Positions 11,400-20,196 of a stretch of 64,000 bases of DNA are shown in pieces. The DNA is from Actinomycetota bacterium (lineage in GTDB: Bacteria; Actinomycetota; Acidimicrobiia; Acidimicrobiales; Ilumatobacteraceae). Location of the stretch: NCBI GenBank assembly GCA_009919275.1, contig RGCG01000002.1:1-64000 (forward strand), written 5' to 3'. Under the pieces are notes generated by a model that saw nothing but the letters and a program-made list of their open reading frames with translations, was not told where the DNA came from and did not search any database. The stretch's first letter is position 1. Each line of letters starts with the position of its first letter. A program made the position numbers and the translations under genes.

Positions 11400-12345
11400 T
11401 CACGAGACGGGATCGATGGCAAAGATCCGTCGGGCGTTGCCCCCGAGGATTTTTGCGGCATCCGCGTGCGAAAGACCGAGCGAACTGATCTTGTCGAGGT
11501 ACTTCTCGTGCGTCGGTGCGGTGGACTGCGGTATCGAACGACAGCTGGGCCCATTGTTCGTCGAAGCTGCGTTGCAGGAGGCCCTTGCCCCACGGACGCC
11601 GTTCGAGTGCCGCCTCGAGGCGGCCCTTTTGGAATGGTGCAAAGCCACCGCCATGGGCGACGTGGACATGAAGTCCGGGATGTCTGTCAAGGACTCCACC
11701 GAAGAGGAGGTGGGCGACGGCCAGCGCTTCGTCGATGGCGAATCCGAAAATGATGTCCATGTCCCACGGTCCGAAGATCGGATCGGGTCCGCGCGAGACC
11801 GTTCGGGGTTCGGGGTGGACGACGAGTGGCACGCCGAGCGTCTCGTGCTCGGCCCAGAGATCGTTCCATCGGGGATCGGACAGGGGAACGCCGTTCACGT
11901 CGGAGCCGATGTACGAGCTCTTGAGACCCAATTGGGTGACGGCACGATGCAATTCGGCGCACGCAGCGTCGGGTTGCTGCATCGGCAGGCCCGCCGCACC
12001 GACGAGTCTCGGATGATGTCGACAGATCTCTGCAATTTCGTCGTTCGTGCGTTGGTTGAAGCGGATCGCCTCGCTCGCGGGCTGGTGGTAGAAGAACGTG
12101 ATCGGGTTGGGTGACACCAACTGCTGGTGTATGCCCAGCTGGTCCATGTGCTCGACGCGTTTGCGGGCATCCGAGAACGGACTGTCGACGAACTTCACGT
12201 TCTCGAGGACATAGTCGCCAGCACGAAAGAATTGGGTGCCGTCGGGGCGCACACCCATCTCGGGTCCGGCGTGACCGCAGGTGCCCATCACTCCGGGTAG
12301 GAGGATGTGGGCGTGAACGTCGACGACGTCGAAAGTTTGGCTCAT
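11400..12345 (-). pseudogene. Amidohydrolase (ACMSD-like family) broken by an internal out-of-frame deletion
   Basis: From ATG 12345 the protein reads as a PF04909-type amidohydrolase: VDVHAHILLPG at residue 6, VVHPEPRT near 180 and HVAHGGGFAPF near 235. After SFDTAVH (about 11527) this frame turns into unrelated arginine-rich sequence. The expected C-terminus (KISSLGLSHADAAKILGGNA, ending at 11400) continues in another frame. The roughly 30-residue stretch that normally links them, which carries the metal-binding Asp of a GTDYP-like motif, is missing. So this is a deletion plus frameshift rather than a single miscalled base. It is the last gene of the SDR-P450 operon and overlaps the P450 stop as ATGA. 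Confidence 0.75.
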
Positions 12346-13568
12346 CGGGTTTTCCCTTGCTCGTCGAATCGGTCTTCGAAGACGACGTGGTACGTGCGCC
12401 AGGTCGGTCGGGTGGTGCGATCGTCCGGCACCGGCGGGCGCGTTGACGAACGTCGTGCACCTCTTTCCAGCAGGGTCGAGATCATCACGGTGATGGCGCC
12501 GAGCAAACGATCTCCTTCGGATTGCCCGGGCGGCAATCCCCCCGCGAGTTCCTGACCGAGGCATGCATGGAACCCCGACCCAAAGGTGAGCCCCCACGGT
12601 GCAACGCCCTCGGCGATGGTGCGCGAGGGATCGAATCGGTCGGCATCGTCGCCAAAGACGGTCTTGTCCCTGTTCGCGGCGACCATGTCGATGACGACCG
12701 TGTCGCCTGCCGCGAAGCGGTCACCGGTCGGCAATTGGCCGTCCGTTACCGCGCGCCGAACGGATTGTGGGCTTGCCGGGTGGAGTCGTAACGATTCATG
12801 GACGAACCGTTGAAGAAGTTCGGGCTCGTCAACGAGGGTGTGCAGCACTCCGGGTTTTTCTGCATCGTGTTCGAAGCAGTGGTGCAGCGCATGAACGAGT
12901 GCAATCGAGGTGGAATGCGAGCCCACCCACGGAAAGTATGCGACCTCACGTTCGATGACTTCGGACGGCAGACCATGTTCCTCGCGGGCCGCGAGAAGCA
13001 CCGTGAGAACGTCGCGCGGGAGGTCGCTCTCCGGACGATGTCCGGCACGTACGTCGCGGATCAGTGCCTCGCGCCGGTCCCACGCAGGTGCGAGGTAGAC
13101 GGCTCGGACTTCGTCGAGCGCGGCGAGCCCATCGGCGATGATCGCCGCCTTGTCGCCGGTTGCGTGGACGACCGTCGACGCCGCTGAGAGTCGTGCCATG
13201 AGCCCGGCAAGGCGGAGGAAGTCCGACGTGTCCGAACCGATATCGAGACCGGCGACCGAAGCCGCGAGACGCAACATGGCGTGGCGGACGACGGGAACGA
13301 TGTCGATCTCCGAGGTGTCTTCACGGTGAATTGCGAGCGATTCCTCGAGGAGGACCGGAATGAGTTCACGTTCCCAGTACGCGAAGGTGTCCCGCCGAAA
13401 GAGACGGTTTTCGAGTCGGCGCCGGTCGGTGTGTGGTGCGCCGTGAAGGTTCACAATGACGCCATCCATGAGTGCCCGACCCTCGTCGTAGAGGCCCTGG
13501 CGCAGGTCACGGTGGCGCAACGCCTCGCGGGCGGTCACCCACGACTCGAGACGCAAGGTCTCAGCCAC
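12342..13568 (-). CDS. Cytochrome P450, second of a tandem pair
   Basis: This 408-residue P450 has the heme loop FGSGFHACLGQELAGG near residue 345, with the Cys thiolate ligand, and the ExxR motif ESLRLHPAS near 270. The I-helix reads VGSHSTS, so the usual acid of the AGxD/ET proton-delivery pair is His. It is a clear paralogue of the upstream P450 (NLHGxxHxxRRRLENRLFRR shared near residue 40). The N-terminus is short compared with typical bacterial P450s. It starts with a GTG that overlaps the upstream stop by 8 nt. Confidence 0.88.
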   Translation of the reverse strand: MAETLRLESWVTAREALRHRDLRQGLYDEGRALMDGVIVNLHGAPHTDRRRLENRLFRRDTFAYWERELIPVLLEESLAIHREDTSEIDIVPVVRHAMLRLAASVAGLDIGSDTSDFLRLAGLMARLSAASTVVHATGDKAAIIADGLAALDEVRAVYLAPAWDRREALIRDVRAGHRPESDLPRDVLTVLLAAREEHGLPSEVIEREVAYFPWVGSHSTSIALVHALHHCFEHDAEKPGVLHTLVDEPELLQRFVHESLRLHPASPQSVRRAVTDGQLPTGDRFAAGDTVVIDMVAANRDKTVFGDDADRFDPSRTIAEGVAPWGLTFGSGFHACLGQELAGGLPPGQSEGDRLLGAITVMISTLLERGARRSSTRPPVPDDRTTRPTWRTYHVVFEDRFDEQGKTR

Positions 13569-14784
13569 GCATCCCTGCGGCGCGCGGATCGAACAACACG
13601 TGGTACGACGACCAGTAGGGCCGACTCGTTGCCGTATCGATTTCTGCCGGCCGACTCGGGTCGGGCTTCACGCCGCGGTCGAACATCGCCTGGACGGCAA
13701 CCGTCGACAGACCGTATTCGTAGTCGGCGGTCTCCTCGGACCGTTCGTTCAGCCCCGCGGCGAGCTCTTGTCCGATGCATGCGTGCATTCCCGATCCGAA
13801 TGAAAGACCCCATCGGCTGACACCCGGGCCCTGCTCACCGCGGTGAGGGTTGAAGTCGGCGGCGTCGGCACCGAACACCGATTTGTCGCGGTTGACCGAC
13901 ATGAGGTCGATGACGACGGTCGACCCGGCGGGTACGACGGTGCCGTTCCGTAGTGTCACGTCGGCAAGCGCACGGCGCATACCCGTCGGGCTCGACGGAT
14001 TGAGACGGATCGTTTCGTAGACCGCGTGTTGAACGAACTCGCGGTTGGTGCGAACGAGCTCGGCGTCTTCGGGGTGTTTGGCGAGCCACCCAAAAAGGTT
14101 GTCGATGGTTCGCACGAACGCAGTTGCCGAGGTATGGGCCCCGGCGAGCAGGAAGAAGGCAATTTCCCGAACCATTGTTTGCTGGTCGATGTGGAGGGAG
14201 TCTTCGTTGCGGAGCAACACCGTGAGAATGTCGAGGGGAAGTGAATCCTCACTGATTTCGCCCGCGCGCCACTTCCGGATGAGTTCGTGACGACGGGCGA
14301 TTGACGGCGCGAGAAACTCGGCCTCGAACCGTCCCATCGAGTCGCTGACCTCGGCCTTCACTTCGTTGGGATCACGAAGGGTGTGGGCGAGGGTTGCACC
14401 CTCGATGAACTTCATCATGTACGAGTACAACCTGTTGGTTTCCTCGGGGGTTCCCAGTGGACGGTCGACCCCCGCATTCAGCGCTGCGAGATTCATCATC
14501 AATTGATGGGACAGATGAACAAGCTCGACCGAGCCGTGGCTGACGTGCGGCGCGAGCGTGTCGTCGATGATGCGGGGGAAATAATCACGTTCGTATCGCA
14601 CCAAAGTTTCACGACGGAACAGTCGGTTCTCGAGTCGGCGCCGCGCGCGGTGTTCGTCGCCATGGAGATTGACGAGTACACCCCCCATGACGATTTCCCC
14701 AGCGTCGTAGAGCGCCTGGCGTAGATCCTTCTGTCGGTAGACGTCGCGCGCGTCTTCATATGAGGTGACGGTGAAGGTCTCCAT
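13561..14784 (-). CDS. Cytochrome P450, first of a tandem pair
   Basis: This 407-residue P450 has heme loop FGSGMHACIGQELAAG near residue 345 and ETIRLNPSSP as the ExxR segment. The I-helix FLLAGAHTSATAF again has His where an acid is usual. The true start is ATG 14784, preceded by AGAGGAGAA; the ORF track extends it to 15588 through the SDR in the wrong frame. Its start overlaps the SDR stop as TGATG. Electrons may come from the convergent ferredoxin at 11163. Confidence 0.9.
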   Translation of the reverse strand: METFTVTSYEDARDVYRQKDLRQALYDAGEIVMGGVLVNLHGDEHRARRRLENRLFRRETLVRYERDYFPRIIDDTLAPHVSHGSVELVHLSHQLMMNLAALNAGVDRPLGTPEETNRLYSYMMKFIEGATLAHTLRDPNEVKAEVSDSMGRFEAEFLAPSIARRHELIRKWRAGEISEDSLPLDILTVLLRNEDSLHIDQQTMVREIAFFLLAGAHTSATAFVRTIDNLFGWLAKHPEDAELVRTNREFVQHAVYETIRLNPSSPTGMRRALADVTLRNGTVVPAGSTVVIDLMSVNRDKSVFGADAADFNPHRGEQGPGVSRWGLSFGSGMHACIGQELAAGLNERSEETADYEYGLSTVAVQAMFDRGVKPDPSRPAEIDTATSRPYWSSYHVLFDPRAAGMRG

Positions 14785-15572
14785 CAGTTCTCCTCTTTTG
14801 TTGGGTTCGGTTTTTCGGTGATGATGCCGAGACTCAGTCCGCCATCGACGCTGACGACGGCACCGGTTGTCCAGTCGGCCAGTGAGAGGTATTCCACGCA
14901 CTCGGCGATTTCTTCCGTCGTCCCGATTCGGCCGAGCGCGTGGTGGGTCGCCATTGACTCGAGCCGCGCCATTGCCTCGTCGTGGGTGAAGTCGCCGGAT
15001 CGTTCGTTGATCTCGGTGGGTACCGCACCCGGTCGAACGGCATTCACGCGCACCCCACGCGGGCCGAGCTCGGCAGCAAGCACACGGGTGAGCGTTTCGA
15101 CGGCACCCTTGCTGATGGCATACGGGGCAGCCCCCGGATACGCGCGCTTCGTGTAGATGCTGCCGATGAAAATCACTGCGCCGCGTGCGGCGATGAGATG
15201 GGGGAGAGCGGCCTGCGTCAGCATCATCCCGCCGATCACGTTGGTGGCGAGGATCGATGCCAGACCTTCGTCGGTCCATTCCTCGATGGGCCGGCGCCAC
15301 ATGTTGCCGGCGTTCGAGACGAGTACGTCGATCGCGCCGCCGTGCCGTACGGCCGTGTCGATGATCGCGGCACGATCGTTCGCCGAGGTGACGTCGGCGA
15401 CGAGCCAGGTGCATGCCGAGCCGAGATCGTCGGCAACGGCGCGCAACTTCTCCTCGCGACGTCCGCAGATTGTGACGCGCGCACCGCCGTTCACGAATCG
15501 GCGCGCAACGCCTTCGCCGATGCCCGACCCACCGCCGGTGACGACGACGGAGAGGCCATTCATGGATCGCAT
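14784..15572 (-). CDS. Short-chain dehydrogenase/reductase
   Basis: This 262-residue SDR has the cofactor motif TGGGSGIGEG near residue 12, NAG at about 89, catalytic Ser in IGSIYTK and YAISK (Tyr-x-x-x-Lys) near 154. The VDGGLSLG C-terminus is typical of classical NAD(P)-dependent SDRs. It begins at ATG 15572, overlapping the previous SDR as TGATG; a second Met four residues in is also possible. It probably oxidises or reduces an alcohol/ketone in the same pathway as the P450s. Confidence 0.9.
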   Translation of the reverse strand: MRSMNGLSVVVTGGGSGIGEGVARRFVNGGARVTICGRREEKLRAVADDLGSACTWLVADVTSANDRAAIIDTAVRHGGAIDVLVSNAGNMWRRPIEEWTDEGLASILATNVIGGMMLTQAALPHLIAARGAVIFIGSIYTKRAYPGAAPYAISKGAVETLTRVLAAELGPRGVRVNAVRPGAVPTEINERSGDFTHDEAMARLESMATHHALGRIGTTEEIAECVEYLSLADWTTGAVVSVDGGLSLGIITEKPNPTKEEN

Positions 15573-16318
15573 CAGCGCGTGTTCCCACTGCCGACGGAGT
15601 CGACGGACTGGGGACGCGGAAGACGACTGATCACCGACATCGTGACGCCGCCATCGACGAGCAGGTTCTGGCCGGTGATGTATGAAGCGTCAGGCGAACA
15701 CAGGAAAGCAACGACGTTCGCGATGTCGTCTCCCGAGCCGAGTCGGCCGAGCGGAACCGCGCCCTCGCGTGCCGCACGAGCCTGCGGATCCGCATAGATC
15801 GGAGCACCCATGCCCGCGTTGATGAGCCCCGGGGCAATGGCGTTCACCCGGATGCCGTGTGTGCCCCATTCAATTGCCATCTGTTGGGTGAGAAGGGCGA
15901 CCGCCGATTTGGTCGCCCCGTACGACCCACCGTTCGGCCCGGGCGCGACACCGTTCATTGATGTGATGTTGATGATCGTGCCGGCGGTTCCATCGGCGAT
16001 CATTCGCACCGCTGCAGCGCGCGCGACATTGAAGGTTCCGATGAGATTGACGTCGACGACCGAGCGAAAGTCGGCGTGCGACATTGTGAGCAGCGGTCCG
16101 AATCGGACGATGCCGGCGTTGTTCACCACGACATCGGGCGTGTTGTCGAGGGCCGCGATCGCTTTGTCAACGGCCGATGCATCGGTGATGTCGAGAGCAA
16201 GATCGATGTCGGGTCCGGAAACATCGACACGAACGACCTGAAATCCCTCGAGTTCGAGCCTGCGGCAAATCGAACTACCGATTCCGCCTGCGGCTCCCGT
16301 GACGATTGCGGTCTTCAT
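15572..16318 (-). CDS. Short-chain dehydrogenase/reductase
   Basis: This 248-residue classical SDR has TGAAGGIGSS at residue 7, NNAG at about 67, INITSMN with the catalytic Ser and YGATK near 135. It is only distantly similar to the SDR that follows. It is the first gene of the coupled operon SDR-SDR-P450-P450-amidohydrolase. A TAACAT box lies about 50 nt upstream, so this operon probably has a leader rather than a leaderless start. Confidence 0.9.
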   Translation of the reverse strand: MKTAIVTGAAGGIGSSICRRLELEGFQVVRVDVSGPDIDLALDITDASAVDKAIAALDNTPDVVVNNAGIVRFGPLLTMSHADFRSVVDVNLIGTFNVARAAAVRMIADGTAGTIINITSMNGVAPGPNGGSYGATKSAVALLTQQMAIEWGTHGIRVNAIAPGLINAGMGAPIYADPQARAAREGAVPLGRLGSGDDIANVVAFLCSPDASYITGQNLLVDGGVTMSVISRLPRPQSVDSVGSGNTR

Positions 16319-16363
16319 TGTGTTCGCCCCACCCGTTCCGCGCCCCGACGGCGCCCCCCGATG

Positions 16364-17689
16364 TTAGGGGTGAACGAGTTCCCACGTGAGGGGCACGGCC
16401 GACCAGGCCTCGACGCGTTCCCCGCGCAGGGGTGCGCGGTCGGGAATCGGCGTGAGATCCACCTCTTTGCCGCGGGAGAGGAGGTGACGGAAGCGGGACT
16501 TGTCGCCAAGAACGCTGATGTCGGTCTCGGGATGGCCGTCGAGGACGAGGATGTCCGCCTTGGCGCCCGGTGTGATGACGCCGATCTCTCCTTTTTGGTC
16601 GAGCGCGATCGCATTGGTGGATGTACCGCAGGCGATGGCCTCGAGCGGACTGAGACCGAGTTGGTTCACGAACACTTCCATCTCGCGTGCGTGCCAGTGG
16701 CCGTAGGGAGTGATTGAAAATCCGCTTTCTGAACCGCAGAGGAGCGGTACCCCCGCGTCGTACGCGCGACGGAGGCGTGCCCCGGTTTCCTCCATCTCAC
16801 CGGCGAAAACGGCCTGCGCCCCGGTGGTCGCACCGGCCTTCGCGCCGTACTCGGCGAGGTTGGCCAGGAACGTGAAGACGGGGCCAACGGTGACGTTGCG
16901 CTCGACGATTGCTTCGAGCGCTCGCTCACCCAGGTACGAAGCGTGCCAGATGATGTCGACGCCTGCCAGTGCGCAGTCGAGGGTTGCCTGGTCGCCACGG
17001 CTGTGCGCGGTGACCCGAACCCCGAGGTCGTGAGCGGTGTCGCACACAACCTTCAATTCTTCACGCGTCCACACCTGTATCTCACCCTTGCGTGCGGGAA
17101 TGAGTCCGGTGACGTGGATCTTGATGATGTCGGCACCGTCTTTGACCTGGCGGCGCACGACACGAATCATTTCGTCCTTGCTGCGGACGACCTCGGCATA
17201 GCCCGCGGTGCCCTCGTTGGGAATCATTCGCCCCGCGGTGCCACCGACAGCGGTCATGAGCGCGAAGGTTCCCGACTTCATTCGGGGACCTTCGGTGATG
17301 CCCGCCTCGATGGCGTCACGCAACGCGGGTCCGATGTTGAAGAGTCCGTCGACGTCGAGAAAGCTCGTCACGCCTGCGCGGAGGATCTTTCGAGCGTTGT
17401 GTGCCGCGAGCAGTGCAGCCGAGATTGGCTCACGCCTGTTGAACAACTCGTCGTTGCTCGCAGGTTCGCCGAGAGTCACGTGCACGTGGGCATCGATGAG
17501 TCCCGGCATGACCGTGAGGTCGGTTGCATCGATGATCTTCACGTCCGCCGCGCGCTCGGCGGCGCGTGACTCGGCGTCGGGACCAACCGCGACAATGAGG
17601 TCGCCGTCGGTGAGTACCGAAGTGGAGCGCTGCGGGGCGGAGCCGGTTCCGTCGATGACGTTCCCGTTGCGCAGGAGAATGGCTGCCAT
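16364..17689 (-). CDS. Imidazolonepropionase-like amidohydrolase
   Basis: This 441-residue metal-dependent hydrolase has the N-terminal HxH motif (GLIDAHVHVTLG, near residue 65), a carbamylation-type Lys in IIKIHVTG near 190, and metal His residues in VTAHSRGD and IWHASYLG. The last metal-ligand position, normally Asp in a GTDxG motif, reads GSESGFS here, so Glu replaces Asp. C-terminal GVITPGAKADILVLDG is standard for the family. Substrate unknown; related proteins cleave cyclic amides or Xaa-Pro dipeptides. It has its own leaderless-type -10 box and follows acetoacetyl-CoA synthetase by 9 nt. Confidence 0.82.
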   Translation of the reverse strand: MAAILLRNGNVIDGTGSAPQRSTSVLTDGDLIVAVGPDAESRAAERAADVKIIDATDLTVMPGLIDAHVHVTLGEPASNDELFNRREPISAALLAAHNARKILRAGVTSFLDVDGLFNIGPALRDAIEAGITEGPRMKSGTFALMTAVGGTAGRMIPNEGTAGYAEVVRSKDEMIRVVRRQVKDGADIIKIHVTGLIPARKGEIQVWTREELKVVCDTAHDLGVRVTAHSRGDQATLDCALAGVDIIWHASYLGERALEAIVERNVTVGPVFTFLANLAEYGAKAGATTGAQAVFAGEMEETGARLRRAYDAGVPLLCGSESGFSITPYGHWHAREMEVFVNQLGLSPLEAIACGTSTNAIALDQKGEIGVITPGAKADILVLDGHPETDISVLGDKSRFRHLLSRGKEVDLTPIPDRAPLRGERVEAWSAVPLTWELVHP

Positions 17690-17695
17690 GCCCGC

Positions 17696-17701
17696 AGTCT
17701 A
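17696..17701 (-). promoter_or_regulatory. -10 box, leaderless type
   Basis: TAGACT lies 6 nt before the ATG of the imidazolonepropionase-like gene. It overlaps the stop codon of the upstream synthetase gene. Confidence 0.45.
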
Positions 17702-19585
17702 GAGAACGAAATTGACGAGGCAGTGGGGGTTGGCGAGTGCCTCGGTGTTGCGGACTGCGCGACCGTTGACGACGTCGGCCACGGCAAGTTCGCTCAGTTT
17801 GCCCGATCGTGTCCGGGGCAGTTCCGGTACTTCGACGATGAGCGAGGGAACGTGACGCGGCGTCAGTCGTGACCGAATCAGATTGCGAACGCGCGCTTGA
17901 AACTCATCGTTCAGTTGTTTGCCGACGACAGGTACAACGAAGAGCACGATCCGCGAGTCGTTCTCCCACGACTGACCGACGGCGAGGCACTCGAGGACGT
18001 CGACGTCTTCTTCGACGACGGCATACAACTCGGCGGTGCCGATTCTCACCCCGGCGACGTTGAGAGTCGCGTCGGACCGGCCATGGATGACGAATCCGCC
18101 GGACGATGTTCGGGTGGCGAAGTCTCCGTGGGTCCACAGCCCGGGAAATCGCGCGAAGTACGCGTGTTCGAACCGTGAGCCATCATCGCCCCAGAAGCCC
18201 AACGGCACCGAGGGGAATGAATTCGCACAGACGAGCTCGCCGACGCGGTTGACGATTTCCTGTCCGTCGTCGTCGACGACACGAACGTCCATGCCGAGCA
18301 TCGTTCCTTGGATTTCTCCCCGCGTGACCGGCTTCGTTGGGTCTCCTCCGACGAAACAGCCGCACAGGTCGGTGCCACCCGAGATTGAGGCGAGGTGAAC
18401 GTCGCCAAGCCGTTGGTAAACCCAGTCGAAGCCGTCGGGTGCGAGTGGTGATCCGGTCGAGCACACCGTCCGCAGTGCGGACAGATCGCGCGTTGATCGG
18501 GGTGCGACGGCGTTCTTTCGCATCGCATCGATGTATTTGGCCGACGTGCCGAACAGTGTGAGTCGTTCGCTCTCGCAGAGATCCCACAACCGGTCGATCT
18601 GTGGGTGCGTCGGGCTGCCGTCATACAGAACGATGGCGGCGCCCGATGCAAGCATCGACACCAACCAGTTCCACATCATCCAGCCGCATGTCGTGAAATA
18701 AAAGACGCGATCACCGGGCCTCACATCGCAGTGCAGCTGCTGTTCCTTCAGGTGCATCAGCAGAACCCCCGCGGCGCGATGCACGATGCACTTGGGTTTT
18801 CCCGTGGTTCCCGAGGTGTAGAGGATCGTCCCCGGGTGATCGAAGTGGAACTGTGGACGCGGTCCTTCGTCGGCCGTTCCGCGGTAGTCGGCCCACGGTG
18901 TGGCGTCGTCGGGACACTCACCGACCACGACGGTACGAACGAGGCCGGGCAGCTCGGAGCGAATCTGCGCCAGAGTGTGGGTCAGATCGATGGTCTTCCC
19001 CGCGTACCGATAGTGGCTTGCCGCAAGCAGAACCGTCGGCGTGGTCTGACCAAAACGTTCGAGGACACCGTGCGCACCGAAGTCCGCGGATGTCGACGTG
19101 AACGTTGCACCAACGTGCATCGTGGCAAGAAAGAGGACAACCGTCTCGCGCACGTTCGGCATCCATGCCGCCACTCGGTGACCGGGGCCGACGCCGTCGT
19201 TACTGAGTGCGGCTGCGACCGCCGCGACTTCGTGTCGAAGTTCGTTCCATGTCGTCGTGCGGCGGGCTCCCGTTTCATCCACTTCGATGATTGCATCGCG
19301 CGCGCCGTCGCCTTCACGGACCTGCAGCAACGTGTCAACGACGTTCAGACGCGCGTCGGGAAAGTAGGACGTGCCGCGCGGTCCGGGACCGTGCACGAGT
19401 GCCGCCCGCTCTCCGCTCTCTCCTTGCATGCCGCAGAAACCCCAGAGGGCCTTCCAGAACGAATCGTTATCCGCGAGAGCAACACGTCGTGCCTCATCGG
19501 TGTCGAAGGCCCCGATCGTCCCGAGGAATCGATGCATGTTCGAGCGTTCAATCGCGTCAAACCGGGGTGTCCAGAGCGTCGACAT
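17699..19585 (-). CDS. Acetoacetyl-CoA synthetase (acetoacetate-CoA ligase)
   Basis: This 628-residue ANL-superfamily ligase has the P-loop-like LYTSGTTGKPK near residue 265, the acetoacetyl-CoA synthetase-typical GTSAKYIDAM near 360, ISGGTDLCGCFVGGDP near 410 and a terminal RTRSGKLSE segment with the adenylation Lys. It activates acetoacetate with ATP and CoA. An N-terminal acetyl-CoA-synthetase-like cap domain is present. Its position beside two hydrolases, SDRs and an enoyl-CoA hydratase-containing genome context suggests use in ring or branched-chain breakdown (inference). Confidence 0.9.
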   Translation of the reverse strand: MSTLWTPRFDAIERSNMHRFLGTIGAFDTDEARRVALADNDSFWKALWGFCGMQGESGERAALVHGPGPRGTSYFPDARLNVVDTLLQVREGDGARDAIIEVDETGARRTTTWNELRHEVAAVAAALSNDGVGPGHRVAAWMPNVRETVVLFLATMHVGATFTSTSADFGAHGVLERFGQTTPTVLLAASHYRYAGKTIDLTHTLAQIRSELPGLVRTVVVGECPDDATPWADYRGTADEGPRPQFHFDHPGTILYTSGTTGKPKCIVHRAAGVLLMHLKEQQLHCDVRPGDRVFYFTTCGWMMWNWLVSMLASGAAIVLYDGSPTHPQIDRLWDLCESERLTLFGTSAKYIDAMRKNAVAPRSTRDLSALRTVCSTGSPLAPDGFDWVYQRLGDVHLASISGGTDLCGCFVGGDPTKPVTRGEIQGTMLGMDVRVVDDDGQEIVNRVGELVCANSFPSVPLGFWGDDGSRFEHAYFARFPGLWTHGDFATRTSSGGFVIHGRSDATLNVAGVRIGTAELYAVVEEDVDVLECLAVGQSWENDSRIVLFVVPVVGKQLNDEFQARVRNLIRSRLTPRHVPSLIVEVPELPRTRSGKLSELAVADVVNGRAVRNTEALANPHCLVNFVL

Positions 19586-19593
19586 CGGCTTGG

Positions 19594-19599
19594 ACGCTA
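19594..19599 (-). promoter_or_regulatory. -10 box, leaderless type
   Basis: TAGCGT lies 8 nt before the ATG of the acetoacetyl-CoA synthetase gene. It falls inside the last codons of the upstream gene. Confidence 0.45.
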
Positions 19600-20196
19600 G
19601 TTGTCGTCGTGCACCGTCGGTGGCGGAACAATCGAGCCGAACAACTCACTCGGTGTGCGGCCGTGGTCACCCAGCCAGACGGTGTCGACCCGAAGACCGG
19701 CGTCCTCGACTTCGGCCACCGTGATGCAGGCGACCGCACCGAGGAACCGCCGGGCATCGCTGTTGTCCGGATCGAGCGTTCCGCCTTCAAGCCGGGTCAA
19801 CAGGCCGAACGGGTTCTCGAACGGGATCACGCCGGCGACGTCATCGGCCACGCTTGCGACAACCTCGTCGACGAAATGGGACCAGTGTCGATCGGCGCTG
19901 CGGTCGTCGGAGAAACCTCGATCATCGATGAACCAGCCCGGCACCTTGCGGCCGCACAGCGATACGTGCGGCCGAATGCCGAGCGACGTCGTACCCGCGG
20001 CAAACTCGATCAGGCGTTCGCGGACGGCTTCATCCACTCGTCCCGGTCGGGAAACGAAGTCGGTCCATGGAATGCGCAGGCGGACGTCACGGCAACCAAC
20101 GGATGCGAGACGCGCGAGATCGGCAAGTCGACGCTCAACTTCGTCGTGTGTTGCTGGGAGGGTTGCGCGGGTTGCGAACCGGACCATTCGTGTCAC
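19597..20196 (-). CDS. Truncated glycoside-hydrolase-like TIM-barrel protein
   Basis: This protein of about 199 residues resembles the first half of a family 1 glycosidase barrel: CRDVRLRIPWTDF near residue 37, GIRPHVSLCGRKVPGWFIDD near 75 and a helix with RHWSHFVDEVV. In the usual NEP position it has PFENPFG. The catalytic nucleophile half of a GH1 enzyme (400-500 residues) is absent, so it is unlikely to be an active glucosidase of that type. The GTG at 20196 is chosen because it overlaps the cyclase stop as GTGA; the ORF track begins at 20220. The family assignment is tentative. Confidence 0.45.
   Translation of the reverse strand: MTRMVRFATRATLPATHDEVERRLADLARLASVGCRDVRLRIPWTDFVSRPGRVDEAVRERLIEFAAGTTSLGIRPHVSLCGRKVPGWFIDDRGFSDDRSADRHWSHFVDEVVASVADDVAGVIPFENPFGLLTRLEGGTLDPDNSDARRFLGAVACITVAEVEDAGLRVDTVWLGDHGRTPSELFGSIVPPPTVHDDN

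Noticed and set aside
11329-12114. 261-codon plus-strand ORF downstream of the ferredoxin
   Set aside because: Antisense to the amidohydrolase remnant, with no motif of its own.
11400-12345. Programmed ribosomal frameshift in the amidohydrolase
   Set aside because: There is no slippery heptamer, and a conserved block of residues is missing, which a frameshift alone cannot restore.
13561-15588. 675-codon ORF as a fused protein
   Set aside because: The first 268 codons are an out-of-frame reading of the SDR gene; the P450 starts at 14784 after a ribosome site.
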